Assembly (NCBI GenBank): GCA_001917895.1
Contig: MNEW01000007.1
Span: forward strand, 1-14,416
Direction of reading: 5' to 3'
DNA length: 14,416 bases
From: Actinobacteria bacterium 13_1_40CM_66_12
Lineage (GTDB): Bacteria; Chloroflexota; Dormibacteria; Dormibacterales; Dormibacteraceae
Part shown: positions 6,063-11,790 of the stretch, one piece after another
Layout of the letters: every line of letters begins with the position of its first letter
Position numbering within the stretch: the first letter of the stretch is position 1
The notes under the pieces: generated by a model
The model's database searches: none
What the model was told of the DNA's origin: nothing
The model's input: only the letters and a program-made list of their open reading frames with translations
Program-made: the position numbers and the translations under genes

Positions 6063-6903
6063 CACCGTCTCCGCGCCCCGCGTCGCGTTCGTTCTTTCGG
6101 GCGGCGGCAGCCTCGGCGCCATCCAGGTCGGGATGCTGCAGGCCCTCTTCGAGGAAGGCATCCGGCCCGACCTCCTGGTCGGGACCTCGGCCGGCGCCGT
6201 CAACGCCGCGTGGGTGGCCGGGCATCCGCACAGCGAGGGAGCCAAGGAGCTCGCCGCCATCTGGTGCGGATTGCGGCGGCAAGACATCTTTCCCCTCAGC
6301 GCGTGGGCTGGAGCGCTCGGGCTGTTCGGGCGGACCAATCACGTCATCCCCAACTCCGGCCTGCGCGCGCTCATCGAACGGCACATCCCGTACGAGCGGC
6401 TGGAGGATGCTTCGATCCCTATCCACGTTGTCGCCACCGACCTGAAGACGGGGCATGCGGTCGTCCTGTCCTCGGGCCCGGCCGTGCCCGCGTTGCTGGC
6501 GAGCACTGCCATTCCGGGCGTCTTCCCGCCAGTGACGATCGGTCGGCGCGAGCTCGTCGACGGCGGGGTGGCCGACCTCACCCCGATCGCCGCGGCCATC
6601 GCCCAGGGGGCGACCCAGGTCTACGTTCTTCCAATCGGCTATCCGTGGCTCAGACAGGACCGGTTGAATGCCGTCGGCATGGCGCTGCAGGCACTCGCCC
6701 GCGTAGTCGAGCAGCGATTGCACAGTGAGATAGCGGCTCATACACAATCGGCTGACATTCGCCTCCTGCCCACGATCGACGGCCCGGCTGTGTCGCCTGC
6801 CGACTTCAGCCGCACGCCCGAGCTGATCAGCCGCGCGTACCGCGCGACCCGACGCCACCTTTCACGGCAGCCGAGTACAACCGTGATGGCAAACGTTGCT
6901 TAA
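6052..6903 (+). CDS. Patatin-like phospholipase
   Basis: A 283-aa patatin-domain serine hydrolase (lipid acyl hydrolase), single domain, about 30 kDa. The catalytic parts are all present: oxyanion glycine loop SGGGSLG (16-22), nucleophile elbow GTSAG (Ser46) and the dyad Asp in VDGG (Asp170). ATDLKTG (128-134) and STAIPGVFPP (151-160) are also typical of bacterial NTE/RssA-like patatins. No signal peptide is seen, so it probably acts on the cytoplasmic side of the membrane. ATG 6052 lies inside the end of the upstream 66-aa gene in another frame and has no Shine-Dalgarno of its own, consistent with coupled translation. The lipid substrate is unknown. Confidence 0.93.
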   Translation: MLPDTVSAPRVAFVLSGGGSLGAIQVGMLQALFEEGIRPDLLVGTSAGAVNAAWVAGHPHSEGAKELAAIWCGLRRQDIFPLSAWAGALGLFGRTNHVIPNSGLRALIERHIPYERLEDASIPIHVVATDLKTGHAVVLSSGPAVPALLASTAIPGVFPPVTIGRRELVDGGVADLTPIAAAIAQGATQVYVLPIGYPWLRQDRLNAVGMALQALARVVEQRLHSEIAAHTQSADIRLLPTIDGPAVSPADFSRTPELISRAYRATRRHLSRQPSTTVMANVA

Positions 6904-6905
6904 TC

Positions 6906-6937
6906 GAGGCGTTTGACCCGCAAGGGTTGGGCGCCTC
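6906..6937 (+). promoter_or_regulatory. GNRA-capped hairpin upstream of the zinc-finger gene
   Basis: A 14-bp stem (6906-6919 with 6924-6937), including four G-U wobbles, closes on a GCAA tetraloop (6920-6923). It begins 2 nt after the patatin stop and ends 23 nt before the GGAGG of the small zinc-finger gene. It has no T-tract, so it may be an mRNA stabiliser or a leader structure rather than a terminator. Confidence 0.4.
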
Positions 6938-6960
6938 AAATTCTCTCGATCAAAGCGCCA

Positions 6961-6965
6961 GGAGG
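6961..6965 (+). promoter_or_regulatory. Ribosome binding site that decides a TTG start
   Basis: GGAGG lies 8 nt before TTG 6974. The nearer ATG at 6966 is in another frame and too close to the GGAGG, so this site supports the TTG start of the C2H2 protein. Confidence 0.6.
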
Positions 6966-6973
6966 ATGGAACC

Positions 6974-7153
6974 TTGCAGTGCAACATCTGCGGCGAAGAG
7001 GTCGACAACTCGGAAGACCTCGCCAACCACATGGAAAAGATGCACGCCGTGGGCGAGGTGGACGAACCGGAGCAGGAAAAGAACCCGGAGGTTCCGGAGC
7101 TTCCCAAGGAAGACGAAGTTCCTGACCCGGCCCCGATCCCCGGCCGCATGTAA
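6974..7153 (+). CDS. Small C2H2 zinc-finger protein, TTG start
   Basis: A 59-aa protein. Residues 3-24 form a complete zinc finger, with Cys3-x2-Cys6, 12 residues, then His19-x4-His24 (CNICGE ... LANHMEKMH). The rest is acidic and proline-rich (EVPELPKEDEVPDPAPIP). It starts at TTG 6974 behind a GGAGG. No in-frame ATG exists and the gene is short, so it is easily overlooked. The reading frame has sensible composition, whereas the overlapping frames are Arg/Thr-rich noise. C2H2 fingers in bacteria are uncommon (Ros/MucR type), and this one is far shorter. It could bind nucleic acid or a protein. It is followed by a terminator at 7174. Confidence 0.75.
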   Translation: MQCNICGEEVDNSEDLANHMEKMHAVGEVDEPEQEKNPEVPELPKEDEVPDPAPIPGRM

Positions 7154-7173
7154 ATATCGCGTTCGTAACCGTA

Positions 7174-7207
7174 TCAGCGGCGGGAGAAATTTCCGCCGCT
7201 GATTTTA
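7174..7207 (+). terminator. Rho-independent terminator
   Basis: A 10-bp perfect GC-rich stem, tcagcggcgg (7174-7183) with ccgccgctga (7193-7202), 9-nt loop, then TTTTA. It lies 20 nt after the zinc-finger stop and probably ends the patatin/zinc-finger transcript. Confidence 0.7.
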
Positions 7208-7209
7208 TA

Positions 7210-7233
7210 AGAGGGAACCTGCCGGTTCCCTCT
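7210..7233. repeat. Perfect 10-bp hairpin in convergent spacer
   Basis: agagggaacc (7210-7219) and ggttccctct (7224-7233) form a perfect stem with a 4-nt loop, directly after the terminator T-run. There is no T-tract after it on the plus strand. On the minus strand it is followed by ttataaaa, so it could terminate the anti-sigma operon transcript. Confidence 0.5.
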
Positions 7234-7334
7234 CATCGCCGGGCGCTGCGCGCGCGGCTGCTCTCTTTCCCGCTGATGCGATTTACGGAATGTTCACGCC
7301 TCGCGACGCTGGGCGACTCCAAGCACGTCAGTCT

Positions 7335-7357
7335 GCGGCCGGGATAAACCCGGCCGC
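7335..7357. repeat. Perfect 9-bp GC-rich hairpin in convergent spacer
   Basis: gcggccggg (7335-7343), loop ataaa, cccggccgc (7349-7357). It lies 55 nt downstream of the anti-sigma stop on the minus strand, without a T-run on either side. It is a possible 3'-end or RNA stability structure for that transcript. Confidence 0.45.
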
Positions 7358-7411
7358 CCAGGCCACGAATTTGGCTCCGTGGGACTGAATTCTCGCCGCT
7401 GATTTTTGTCT

Positions 7412-8161
7412 CTAACCCAGGGCTCCGTATAGCTGTGGTTGCTGGGTCGGCGCGATGGAGCCGTCGGGTCCGTCCTCGGCCGTGACGGCCATCTGCGAGT
7501 AACCCTTGAGCGGCATGTTCACCAGCACCACCTTGCTGCCGTTGCTGTCGGGCACGAACACCGCGGCCGAGTCCGGGTGCCCGCCACTCGTGATGAGCCA
7601 GACCTCATAGACCTTTCCTTTGTCGAGCGCTGGCAGCCCGCTGAAGTCGACCAGGGTCACACCGTCGCTCTTCAGGTCGATGACCGTCCCGTGCGCGGCC
7701 GCGAGAGCTCCATGCCCGACCAGGGTGAAACGCGCTACCTGCGCCGGCGGCGCGGAAACCGAGCCGCGCCCGAGCAGGCCTCCCACGAACAGCCCTGCAA
7801 GCAGCGCCAGCAGCACAGTTGCTGCCGCCGCAAAGGCGGCGAGGCGGCCGAACTGGAACGTGGTGGCGGGCTTCCACCGGCCAGGCACCGGGCCGGCTCT
7901 CTTTCTCGCCGGCGCCGTGGGCAAGCTCGACGCGCGAGCGGCCGCCGCGGCGACGAGGACGCGCTCGCGCAGCCTGGCCGGCGGGGAGACCTCCTCGACC
8001 TCGAGAGGCAGCGCGACAACGGCTCGGCGCAAGCGCGCGGCGGTCTGGCTGCAGGTTGCGCAGCCTTCGACGTGGACGCGCATGCTCTCGGCCTCGCCAG
8101 GGTCGAGGGCGCCCAACACCCAGGCCGCGACCGTGCTCTCCAGCTCTTCGTGATCAGACAT
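7412..8161 (-). CDS. RskA-type membrane anti-sigma factor
   Basis: A 249-aa anti-sigma factor. The cytoplasmic N-terminal zinc-associated anti-sigma domain has His30-x3-Cys34-x2-Cys37 (HVEGCATC). A basic linker (about 80-100) precedes a single membrane helix (about 106-130, LAAFAAAATVLLALLAGLFV). The extracytoplasmic part matches the RskA C-terminal domain, with YEVWLITSGG (185-194) and AVTAEDGPDGSIAPTQQP (225-242). It should hold the adjacent ECF sigma factor inactive at the membrane until released, in related systems by proteolysis. The ATG at 8161 overlaps the sigma stop by 8 nt (ATGTCTGA), which gives coupled synthesis. Confidence 0.9.
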   Translation of the reverse strand: MSDHEELESTVAAWVLGALDPGEAESMRVHVEGCATCSQTAARLRRAVVALPLEVEEVSPPARLRERVLVAAAAARASSLPTAPARKRAGPVPGRWKPATTFQFGRLAAFAAAATVLLALLAGLFVGGLLGRGSVSAPPAQVARFTLVGHGALAAAHGTVIDLKSDGVTLVDFSGLPALDKGKVYEVWLITSGGHPDSAAVFVPDSNGSKVVLVNMPLKGYSQMAVTAEDGPDGSIAPTQQPQLYGALG

Positions 8162-8657
8162 TGATCAGCCCCCTACCCTGGAGATACGAGCTCAGCTTCT
8201 CGAGGGCAAGTCGCATCCTGCCCTTGACCGTGCCGAGCGGCACGTGGGTCATGTCCGCGATCTCCGACTGCGAGTAACCTCCGAAATAGGCCAGCTGGAC
8301 GGCCTGGCGCTGCTCAGCAGGCAGGCTGCCGACCGCCTCTCGCACGGCCATGCGTTCGAGGGACAGCGAAACCTCATGCCATGGATCCGAGCGAAGGCTG
8401 GATTCGATCAGCTCCGGTTGCAGCTCCAGCTCCTGGCGCTCGTGGGCACCACGACCTCGCAAATAGTCGATCGAACGATTGCGCACCGCTGTGATCAGCC
8501 AGGTGCGAAGCGAACCTTTTTTGGAATCGAAAGCGGCCGCGTTGGTCCAGATCTTCAAAAAAGCCTCTTGAACCACGTCCTCTGAGCGCCCGGGATCCCC
8601 GAGGACTCGCATGGCGACGGCGTACGCCAGCCCTGCATATCGGTCGTACAGCTCCAA
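8154..8657 (-). CDS. ECF sigma-70 factor, SigK-like; true start unresolved
   Basis: An extracytoplasmic-function sigma factor. Region 2 is seen in LYDRYAGLAYAVAMRVLGD, EDVVQEAFLKIW and GSLRTWLITAVRNRSIDYLR, and region 4 in LPAEQRQAVQLAYFGGYSQS and VPLGTVKGRMRLALEKL. Partnering with an RskA-like anti-sigma points to the SigK/ECF19 type. TTG 8657 gives 167 aa, but the same frame continues upstream with normal ECF N-terminal residues (LPDAELAVVLAAGNQDAL, 8660-8711). It reaches a stop at 8753-8751 without any ATG, GTG or TTG. An ATG at 8734, overlapping the desaturase TGA as ATGA, would be the expected start. It is out of frame by one base and stops at 8725. A lost base or a non-standard start is likely. 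Confidence 0.85.
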   Translation of the reverse strand: MELYDRYAGLAYAVAMRVLGDPGRSEDVVQEAFLKIWTNAAAFDSKKGSLRTWLITAVRNRSIDYLRGRGAHERQELELQPELIESSLRSDPWHEVSLSLERMAVREAVGSLPAEQRQAVQLAYFGGYSQSEIADMTHVPLGTVKGRMRLALEKLSSYLQGRGLINV

Positions 8658-8730
8658 CAGCGCATCCTGGTTGCCGGCGGCCAGGACGACCGCGAGCTCG
8701 GCATCGGGGAGTCCTTCGGTGGCTATCGGC

Positions 8731-9663
8731 TCATGTACCTTCCACTGCGCTCAGTGGCGCTCCGCCGGGCGTCCGGCGCGTGGTCAGCTCGCCGATCGGT
8801 GACTTCTTCGGCGAGGCGACCGCCCACTCCTCGTTGTCGATCAGCCTCCACGCCCACTCCGGGTCCTGGCGGCGGCGTTCGCGGGCCGCGTAGAGCGCCC
8901 TGGACATGAGCTCGATCCCGGCCAGGCCGGGCAGCTTGCCGATCTTCTCGTCCAGCGCCAGCAGGTCCTCCTCACCCTGCTCGTCGTCGAACAGGTAAAG
9001 CGCGAGCGCGTCGACCTGCTCCTGGGTCTTCACCCCTTGGCCCACGGGAACCCAGAAGCGATTCAGCATCCAGCGGTCCACTCGCTGTGCCTTCTCGTTT
9101 CCGGTCAGCCACTCCTTGGCCGAGTTGAAGTAGAAGGCGTAATGCCGGCGCTCGTCCTTGATGATCCGGCCGAGCAGGTCTTTGAGGACCGGGTGTCCCG
9201 ATTTGCGGATCAGCGCTGCGTAACCGGTCAGCGTCGAAAGCTCGTTGATGGCGCCGATGGTCAGGTACACGGCTGAGAAGTCCTTCAGCAGCCACGAGCC
9301 GACCATCGTCGAGAGGATGCTGACGCTGTTCTGAAATCCGAGGTTGGCGCGCACGTTGGCGATTCGGTCCTGCGCGTCGAACTCGATCCCGTACAGGTTG
9401 AGGAGCTTGCCGAGGTTCTCGCCGTGCCACAGCTCTTCGTAGTTCCAGCACGCCAGGAATGCCGTGAGGATGGGGTCCATGCACGCCCGCGTTACAAGCA
9501 GGTGCGAGAGGTAAAGCGGGACGTGATTCTCGATGTCCATCATGTAGTGGAGACAGAAGAGGTCCCCTTTGGACAGAGGGCTGGCGGTGACCGCCTGCCA
9601 GTCGATCCCGCTGGTGTCGAGTTTCTTCGACTCCTCTTTGTAGCGCTCGATGCTGAAGCTCAT
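8731..9663 (-). CDS. Diiron acyl-ACP desaturase-like protein
   Basis: A 310-aa helical diiron protein. The metal ligands expected for the acyl-ACP desaturase (FA_desaturase_2) fold can be placed: Glu45 in DIENHVP, Glu77 and His80 in YEELWHGEN, Glu141 in AINELST, and Glu171 and His174 in KDERRHYAF. The paired E-E-x-x-H-G and D-E-x-R-H motifs match plant and mycobacterial desaturases. It would use O2 and reduced ferredoxin to introduce a double bond into an acyl-ACP, possibly to tune membrane lipids. A different diiron oxygenase or R2-like oxidase activity cannot be excluded. The start has a strong GGAGGAAGG directly upstream. It is the first gene of a desaturase, sigma, anti-sigma unit. Confidence 0.75.
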   Translation of the reverse strand: MSFSIERYKEESKKLDTSGIDWQAVTASPLSKGDLFCLHYMMDIENHVPLYLSHLLVTRACMDPILTAFLACWNYEELWHGENLGKLLNLYGIEFDAQDRIANVRANLGFQNSVSILSTMVGSWLLKDFSAVYLTIGAINELSTLTGYAALIRKSGHPVLKDLLGRIIKDERRHYAFYFNSAKEWLTGNEKAQRVDRWMLNRFWVPVGQGVKTQEQVDALALYLFDDEQGEEDLLALDEKIGKLPGLAGIELMSRALYAARERRRQDPEWAWRLIDNEEWAVASPKKSPIGELTTRRTPGGAPLSAVEGT

Positions 9664-9838
9664 CCTTCCTCCAATCCGTTCCGGCGTTAAAGATCGATAC
9701 GCAAAAGCGGCTCCGCCGGATCATTTTCTGCTTTCGTCTCGACAAACTCACAGCTTCCTCACACGGCGTGCTGAGCGACCGACGCCAGTCTCGGTGGCAA
9801 CGCTCGAGCAAAAAACCAACAGGAGGAAGTCAGCAGCC
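9664..9838. other. 175-nt divergent intergenic region
   Basis: It separates the minus-strand desaturase/sigma/anti-sigma unit from the plus-strand exported proteins, so promoters for both must lie here. Visible elements are a GGAGGAAGG Shine-Dalgarno at the left end (minus strand) and AGGAGGAAG (9821-9829) at the right end (plus strand). No clear -35/-10 pair or ECF-type GGAAC box at a usable distance was recognised on either strand. Confidence 0.5.
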
Positions 9839-10093
9839 ATGAACAGAGTTCGTACGGCAGTGACGGCAGCGGCCATCGCAGGGTCGATGCTCATAGGAGG
9901 GGTGGCCGGCGCCGCCCTGTACGGCGTGTCGGCCCTCAGCGCGGCCGCGGCCACGACCGCGGCGAGCCCAACCCCCACGCCCGGCACGTCCACGGGCACG
10001 TTCGTCCCCAACGAGGACGCCACGCACGAGGCCGGTGAGAGCGCGGCGCGCGAGGCCCAGGAAAACGCTGGGCAGGTCCCGACCGTACCCTAA
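9839..10093 (+). CDS. Small exported Ala/Ser/Thr/Pro-rich protein
   Basis: An 84-aa protein. ATG 9839 follows AGGAGGAAG by 9 nt; the in-frame extension upstream to 9650 crosses the promoter region and is not credible. The N-terminus is a signal peptide or anchor (basic MNRVR, hydrophobic core to about 30, ending SALSAAAATTA). The rest is a low-complexity SPTPTPGTSTGTF linker and an acidic helix (NEDATHEAGESAAREAQENAG). It is probably secreted or anchored. The function is unknown. It lies 63 nt before the YceI-family gene, with two hairpins between. Confidence 0.7.
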   Translation: MNRVRTAVTAAAIAGSMLIGGVAGAALYGVSALSAAAATTAASPTPTPGTSTGTFVPNEDATHEAGESAAREAQENAGQVPTVP

Positions 10094-10102
10094 GGTGCGG
10101 TC
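10081..10102 (+). repeat. Hairpin that places the stop codon in its loop
   Basis: gaccgtacc (10081-10089) pairs with ggtgcggtc (10094-10102), 9 bp with one G-U. The 4-nt loop is ctaa, which contains the TAA stop of the exported 84-aa protein. It lies just before the second hairpin at 10110. Confidence 0.45.
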
Positions 10103-10109
10103 ACAAGCG

Positions 10110-10138
10110 GGCAGGGCCGATGAAATGTCGGCCCTGCC
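10110..10138 (+). terminator. Strong hairpin, probable terminator or attenuator
   Basis: ggcagggccga (10110-10120) and tcggccctgcc (10128-10138) form a perfect 11-bp stem with a 7-nt loop, followed by the weak aactttcc tract. It lies between two co-directional genes, so it may reduce rather than abolish transcription into the YceI gene at 10157. Confidence 0.55.
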
Positions 10139-10156
10139 AACTTTCCTGAGGCCATC

Positions 10157-10876
10157 ATGAGAAACCGACTCATCATCGCCGGCGCGGCTATGGTGGCCGT
10201 GGTGACGCTCGCGGGCGGCGGCGCCTACGTTTATTTCTTCTCTGGCCTGCGCTCGTCGCCGAGCGCGCTCGGGTTGTCGGCCACGCCTAGCTCTGCCGCG
10301 TCAGGATCTCCGATCACGACCGGCAGCCTCGCGGGCAGCTGGACTGTGTCCACCGGTTCCGTCGCCGGTTACCGCGTCAAGGAGCTGTTCGTCGGCCAGA
10401 CGTCCAAGCACGAAGCGGTCGCCCGCACCTCCACCGTCACGGGAAGCCTGACCGTAGCCGGAGCCTCGACCGGCTACCAGGGGAGCGCGATCACGATCAC
10501 CGCGGTGCTCACGGGCCTGCACAGCGTCGATACAGTCGCGGGCCGGGACGTCTCACAGCGCGACGGCTTCGTGTCACGCCAGATGAACCTGCAGCAGTTT
10601 CCGAGCGCCACTTTCACCGCATCGTCGGTTTCGGTGACCGGATCCACGTCGGGCCCGGTCGATCTCTCGCTGCCGGGCAAGCTGACGATCCACGGGGTCA
10701 CGAAGGACGTGACGGCCTCGGCCAAGGCTCAGCTGTCTGGAAGCAAGGTCGAGGTCGCGGGGAGCGTGTCGATCGTGATGACGGACTACGGGGTGACACC
10801 GCCCTCGGTGCCGTTCACCACCGTCGACCCACAGGTCACCATCGAGTTCGACATCTTCATGACTAAGGCCGCTTAG
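10157..10876 (+). CDS. YceI-family protein with N-terminal membrane anchor
   Basis: A 239-aa protein. The N-terminal helix (about 5-29, LIIAGAAMVAVVTLAGGGAYVYFF) is a signal anchor. A Ser/Ala-rich linker (about 31-58) leads to a YceI lipocalin-like domain (about 60-236): SWTVSTGSVAGYRVKELF (61-78), a typical FVSRQMNLQQFPSATF (138-153), LPGKLTIHGVTKDVT (172-186) and a final VTIEFDIFM. YceI proteins form a beta-barrel that binds polyisoprenoid or other hydrophobic molecules outside the cytoplasm. The divergent sigma/anti-sigma unit lies upstream and could control it; that is an inference. Its TAG (10874-10876) overlaps the TAA of convergent proline dehydrogenase. Confidence 0.88.
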   Translation: MRNRLIIAGAAMVAVVTLAGGGAYVYFFSGLRSSPSALGLSATPSSAASGSPITTGSLAGSWTVSTGSVAGYRVKELFVGQTSKHEAVARTSTVTGSLTVAGASTGYQGSAITITAVLTGLHSVDTVAGRDVSQRDGFVSRQMNLQQFPSATFTASSVSVTGSTSGPVDLSLPGKLTIHGVTKDVTASAKAQLSGSKVEVAGSVSIVMTDYGVTPPSVPFTTVDPQVTIEFDIFMTKAA

Positions 10877-11790
10877 CCGATCATCTGTCGCGCGACGAAC
10901 ATCACGTTCGCGGGGCGCTCGGCGAGCCTTCTGAGGTACCACGCGTACCACGCGTCGCCGTACGCGATGAGGTCCTTGACGCGATAGCCCTCCGCCGCAA
11001 GCCGCACCTGCTGCGCCGACTGGATGCCGTAGAGCATGTGCACCTCGAGCTGGTGACGGTCCATGCCGATGGCGTCGGCGAATCGCGCGATGCGGTCGAT
11101 CAGCGGAATGTCGTGCGTTGCCAGGACCAGGCGCAGGCGCCCTCGGTTAGCGTCAGGCAGCATCAGCGCGCACAGCGCCAGGTAGTTGGCATCCACATCG
11201 CGCTTGGCGGGGAACGCGCGATCCGCGGGCTCCGCATACGCGCCTTTGACGAGCCTGATGGCCGGCTTGAAGGTCAGCATCCGGTACGCATCCGCAGCAG
11301 TGCGGTAGAGGTAGGCCTGCAGGCAGACGCCGACGGCAGGGTGCCTCGAGTGGACGCGGTTGTAGAGGTCGAGCGTCCGGTCCGTGTAGGCGCTCCCCTC
11401 CATGTCGATCCAGAGGAAGCCCTTGGCGCGCGCGGCGGCTTCGGCCAGCCGGTTCAGGTTCGCAAACGTCGCATCGGGGTCGATATCGAGACCGACCTGC
11501 GTGGGCTTGACGGAGATCTCAGGCTCGAGGCCGGCTTCGGAGGCCGTCTTCAGGACCATTTCGTAATGCTCGACGGCGGCGGTGGCGTCCGACATTGCCT
11601 TGATGTTCTCGCCGAGCTTCGAGAAGACCGCTCCGATGCCGAGGGTCTTGAACGCCACCGATGCCTTGAGCGCCGAGTCGAAGTCTTCACCCGGCATGAA
11701 CCGCTTCACGGCCCGCTTGACGAAGCCCCATTGAGGCACGTGCTCGGACAGCCAGGAATTCTGCGCGCACCACAAGAGAAGTCCCCTCAC
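10873..11790 (-). CDS. Proline dehydrogenase
   Basis: Flavin-dependent proline dehydrogenase, the first step of proline catabolism (proline to pyrroline-5-carboxylate, electrons to FAD and the quinone pool). With GTG 11790 the protein is 305 aa, the size of single-function bacterial PRODH. Motifs are VKPTQVG (94-100, Lys95), DMEGS (129-133), LQAYLYR (157-163), RLVKGAYAEP (179-188), ATHD (224-227), MLYGIQ (252-257) and YLRRLAERPAN (285-295), the last holding the substrate-binding arginines. GTG 11790 overlaps the threonine synthase stop as GTGA and gives the usual short LLLW N-terminus. GTG 11814 would add 8 residues and a 28-nt overlap. No P5C dehydrogenase gene is seen in the window. Confidence 0.92.
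   Translation of the reverse strand: MRGLLLWCAQNSWLSEHVPQWGFVKRAVKRFMPGEDFDSALKASVAFKTLGIGAVFSKLGENIKAMSDATAAVEHYEMVLKTASEAGLEPEISVKPTQVGLDIDPDATFANLNRLAEAAARAKGFLWIDMEGSAYTDRTLDLYNRVHSRHPAVGVCLQAYLYRTAADAYRMLTFKPAIRLVKGAYAEPADRAFPAKRDVDANYLALCALMLPDANRGRLRLVLATHDIPLIDRIARFADAIGMDRHQLEVHMLYGIQSAQQVRLAAEGYRVKDLIAYGDAWYAWYLRRLAERPANVMFVARQMIG

Noticed and set aside
5974..6858. Minus-strand 294-aa open frame opposite the patatin gene
   Set aside because: The patatin catalytic motifs on the plus strand are decisive; the reverse frame has no family signature.
6041..6940. 11-mer ggcgcctcaaa present at 6041-6051 and 6930-6940
   Set aside because: One copy is inside a coding region and the other is part of a hairpin arm; two copies of a GC-rich 11-mer are not enough to call a regulatory repeat.
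6927..7202. 91-aa plus-strand frame overlapping the zinc-finger gene
   Set aside because: Its sequence is Arg/Thr/Ser-rich and lacks a Shine-Dalgarno; the TTG 6974 frame has a complete C2H2 finger and an SD.
8723..8734. Programmed -1 frameshifting at the sigma gene start
   Set aside because: No slippery heptamer is present between ATG 8734 and TAG 8725, and only three codons would be read before the shift; a lost base or unusual start is simpler.
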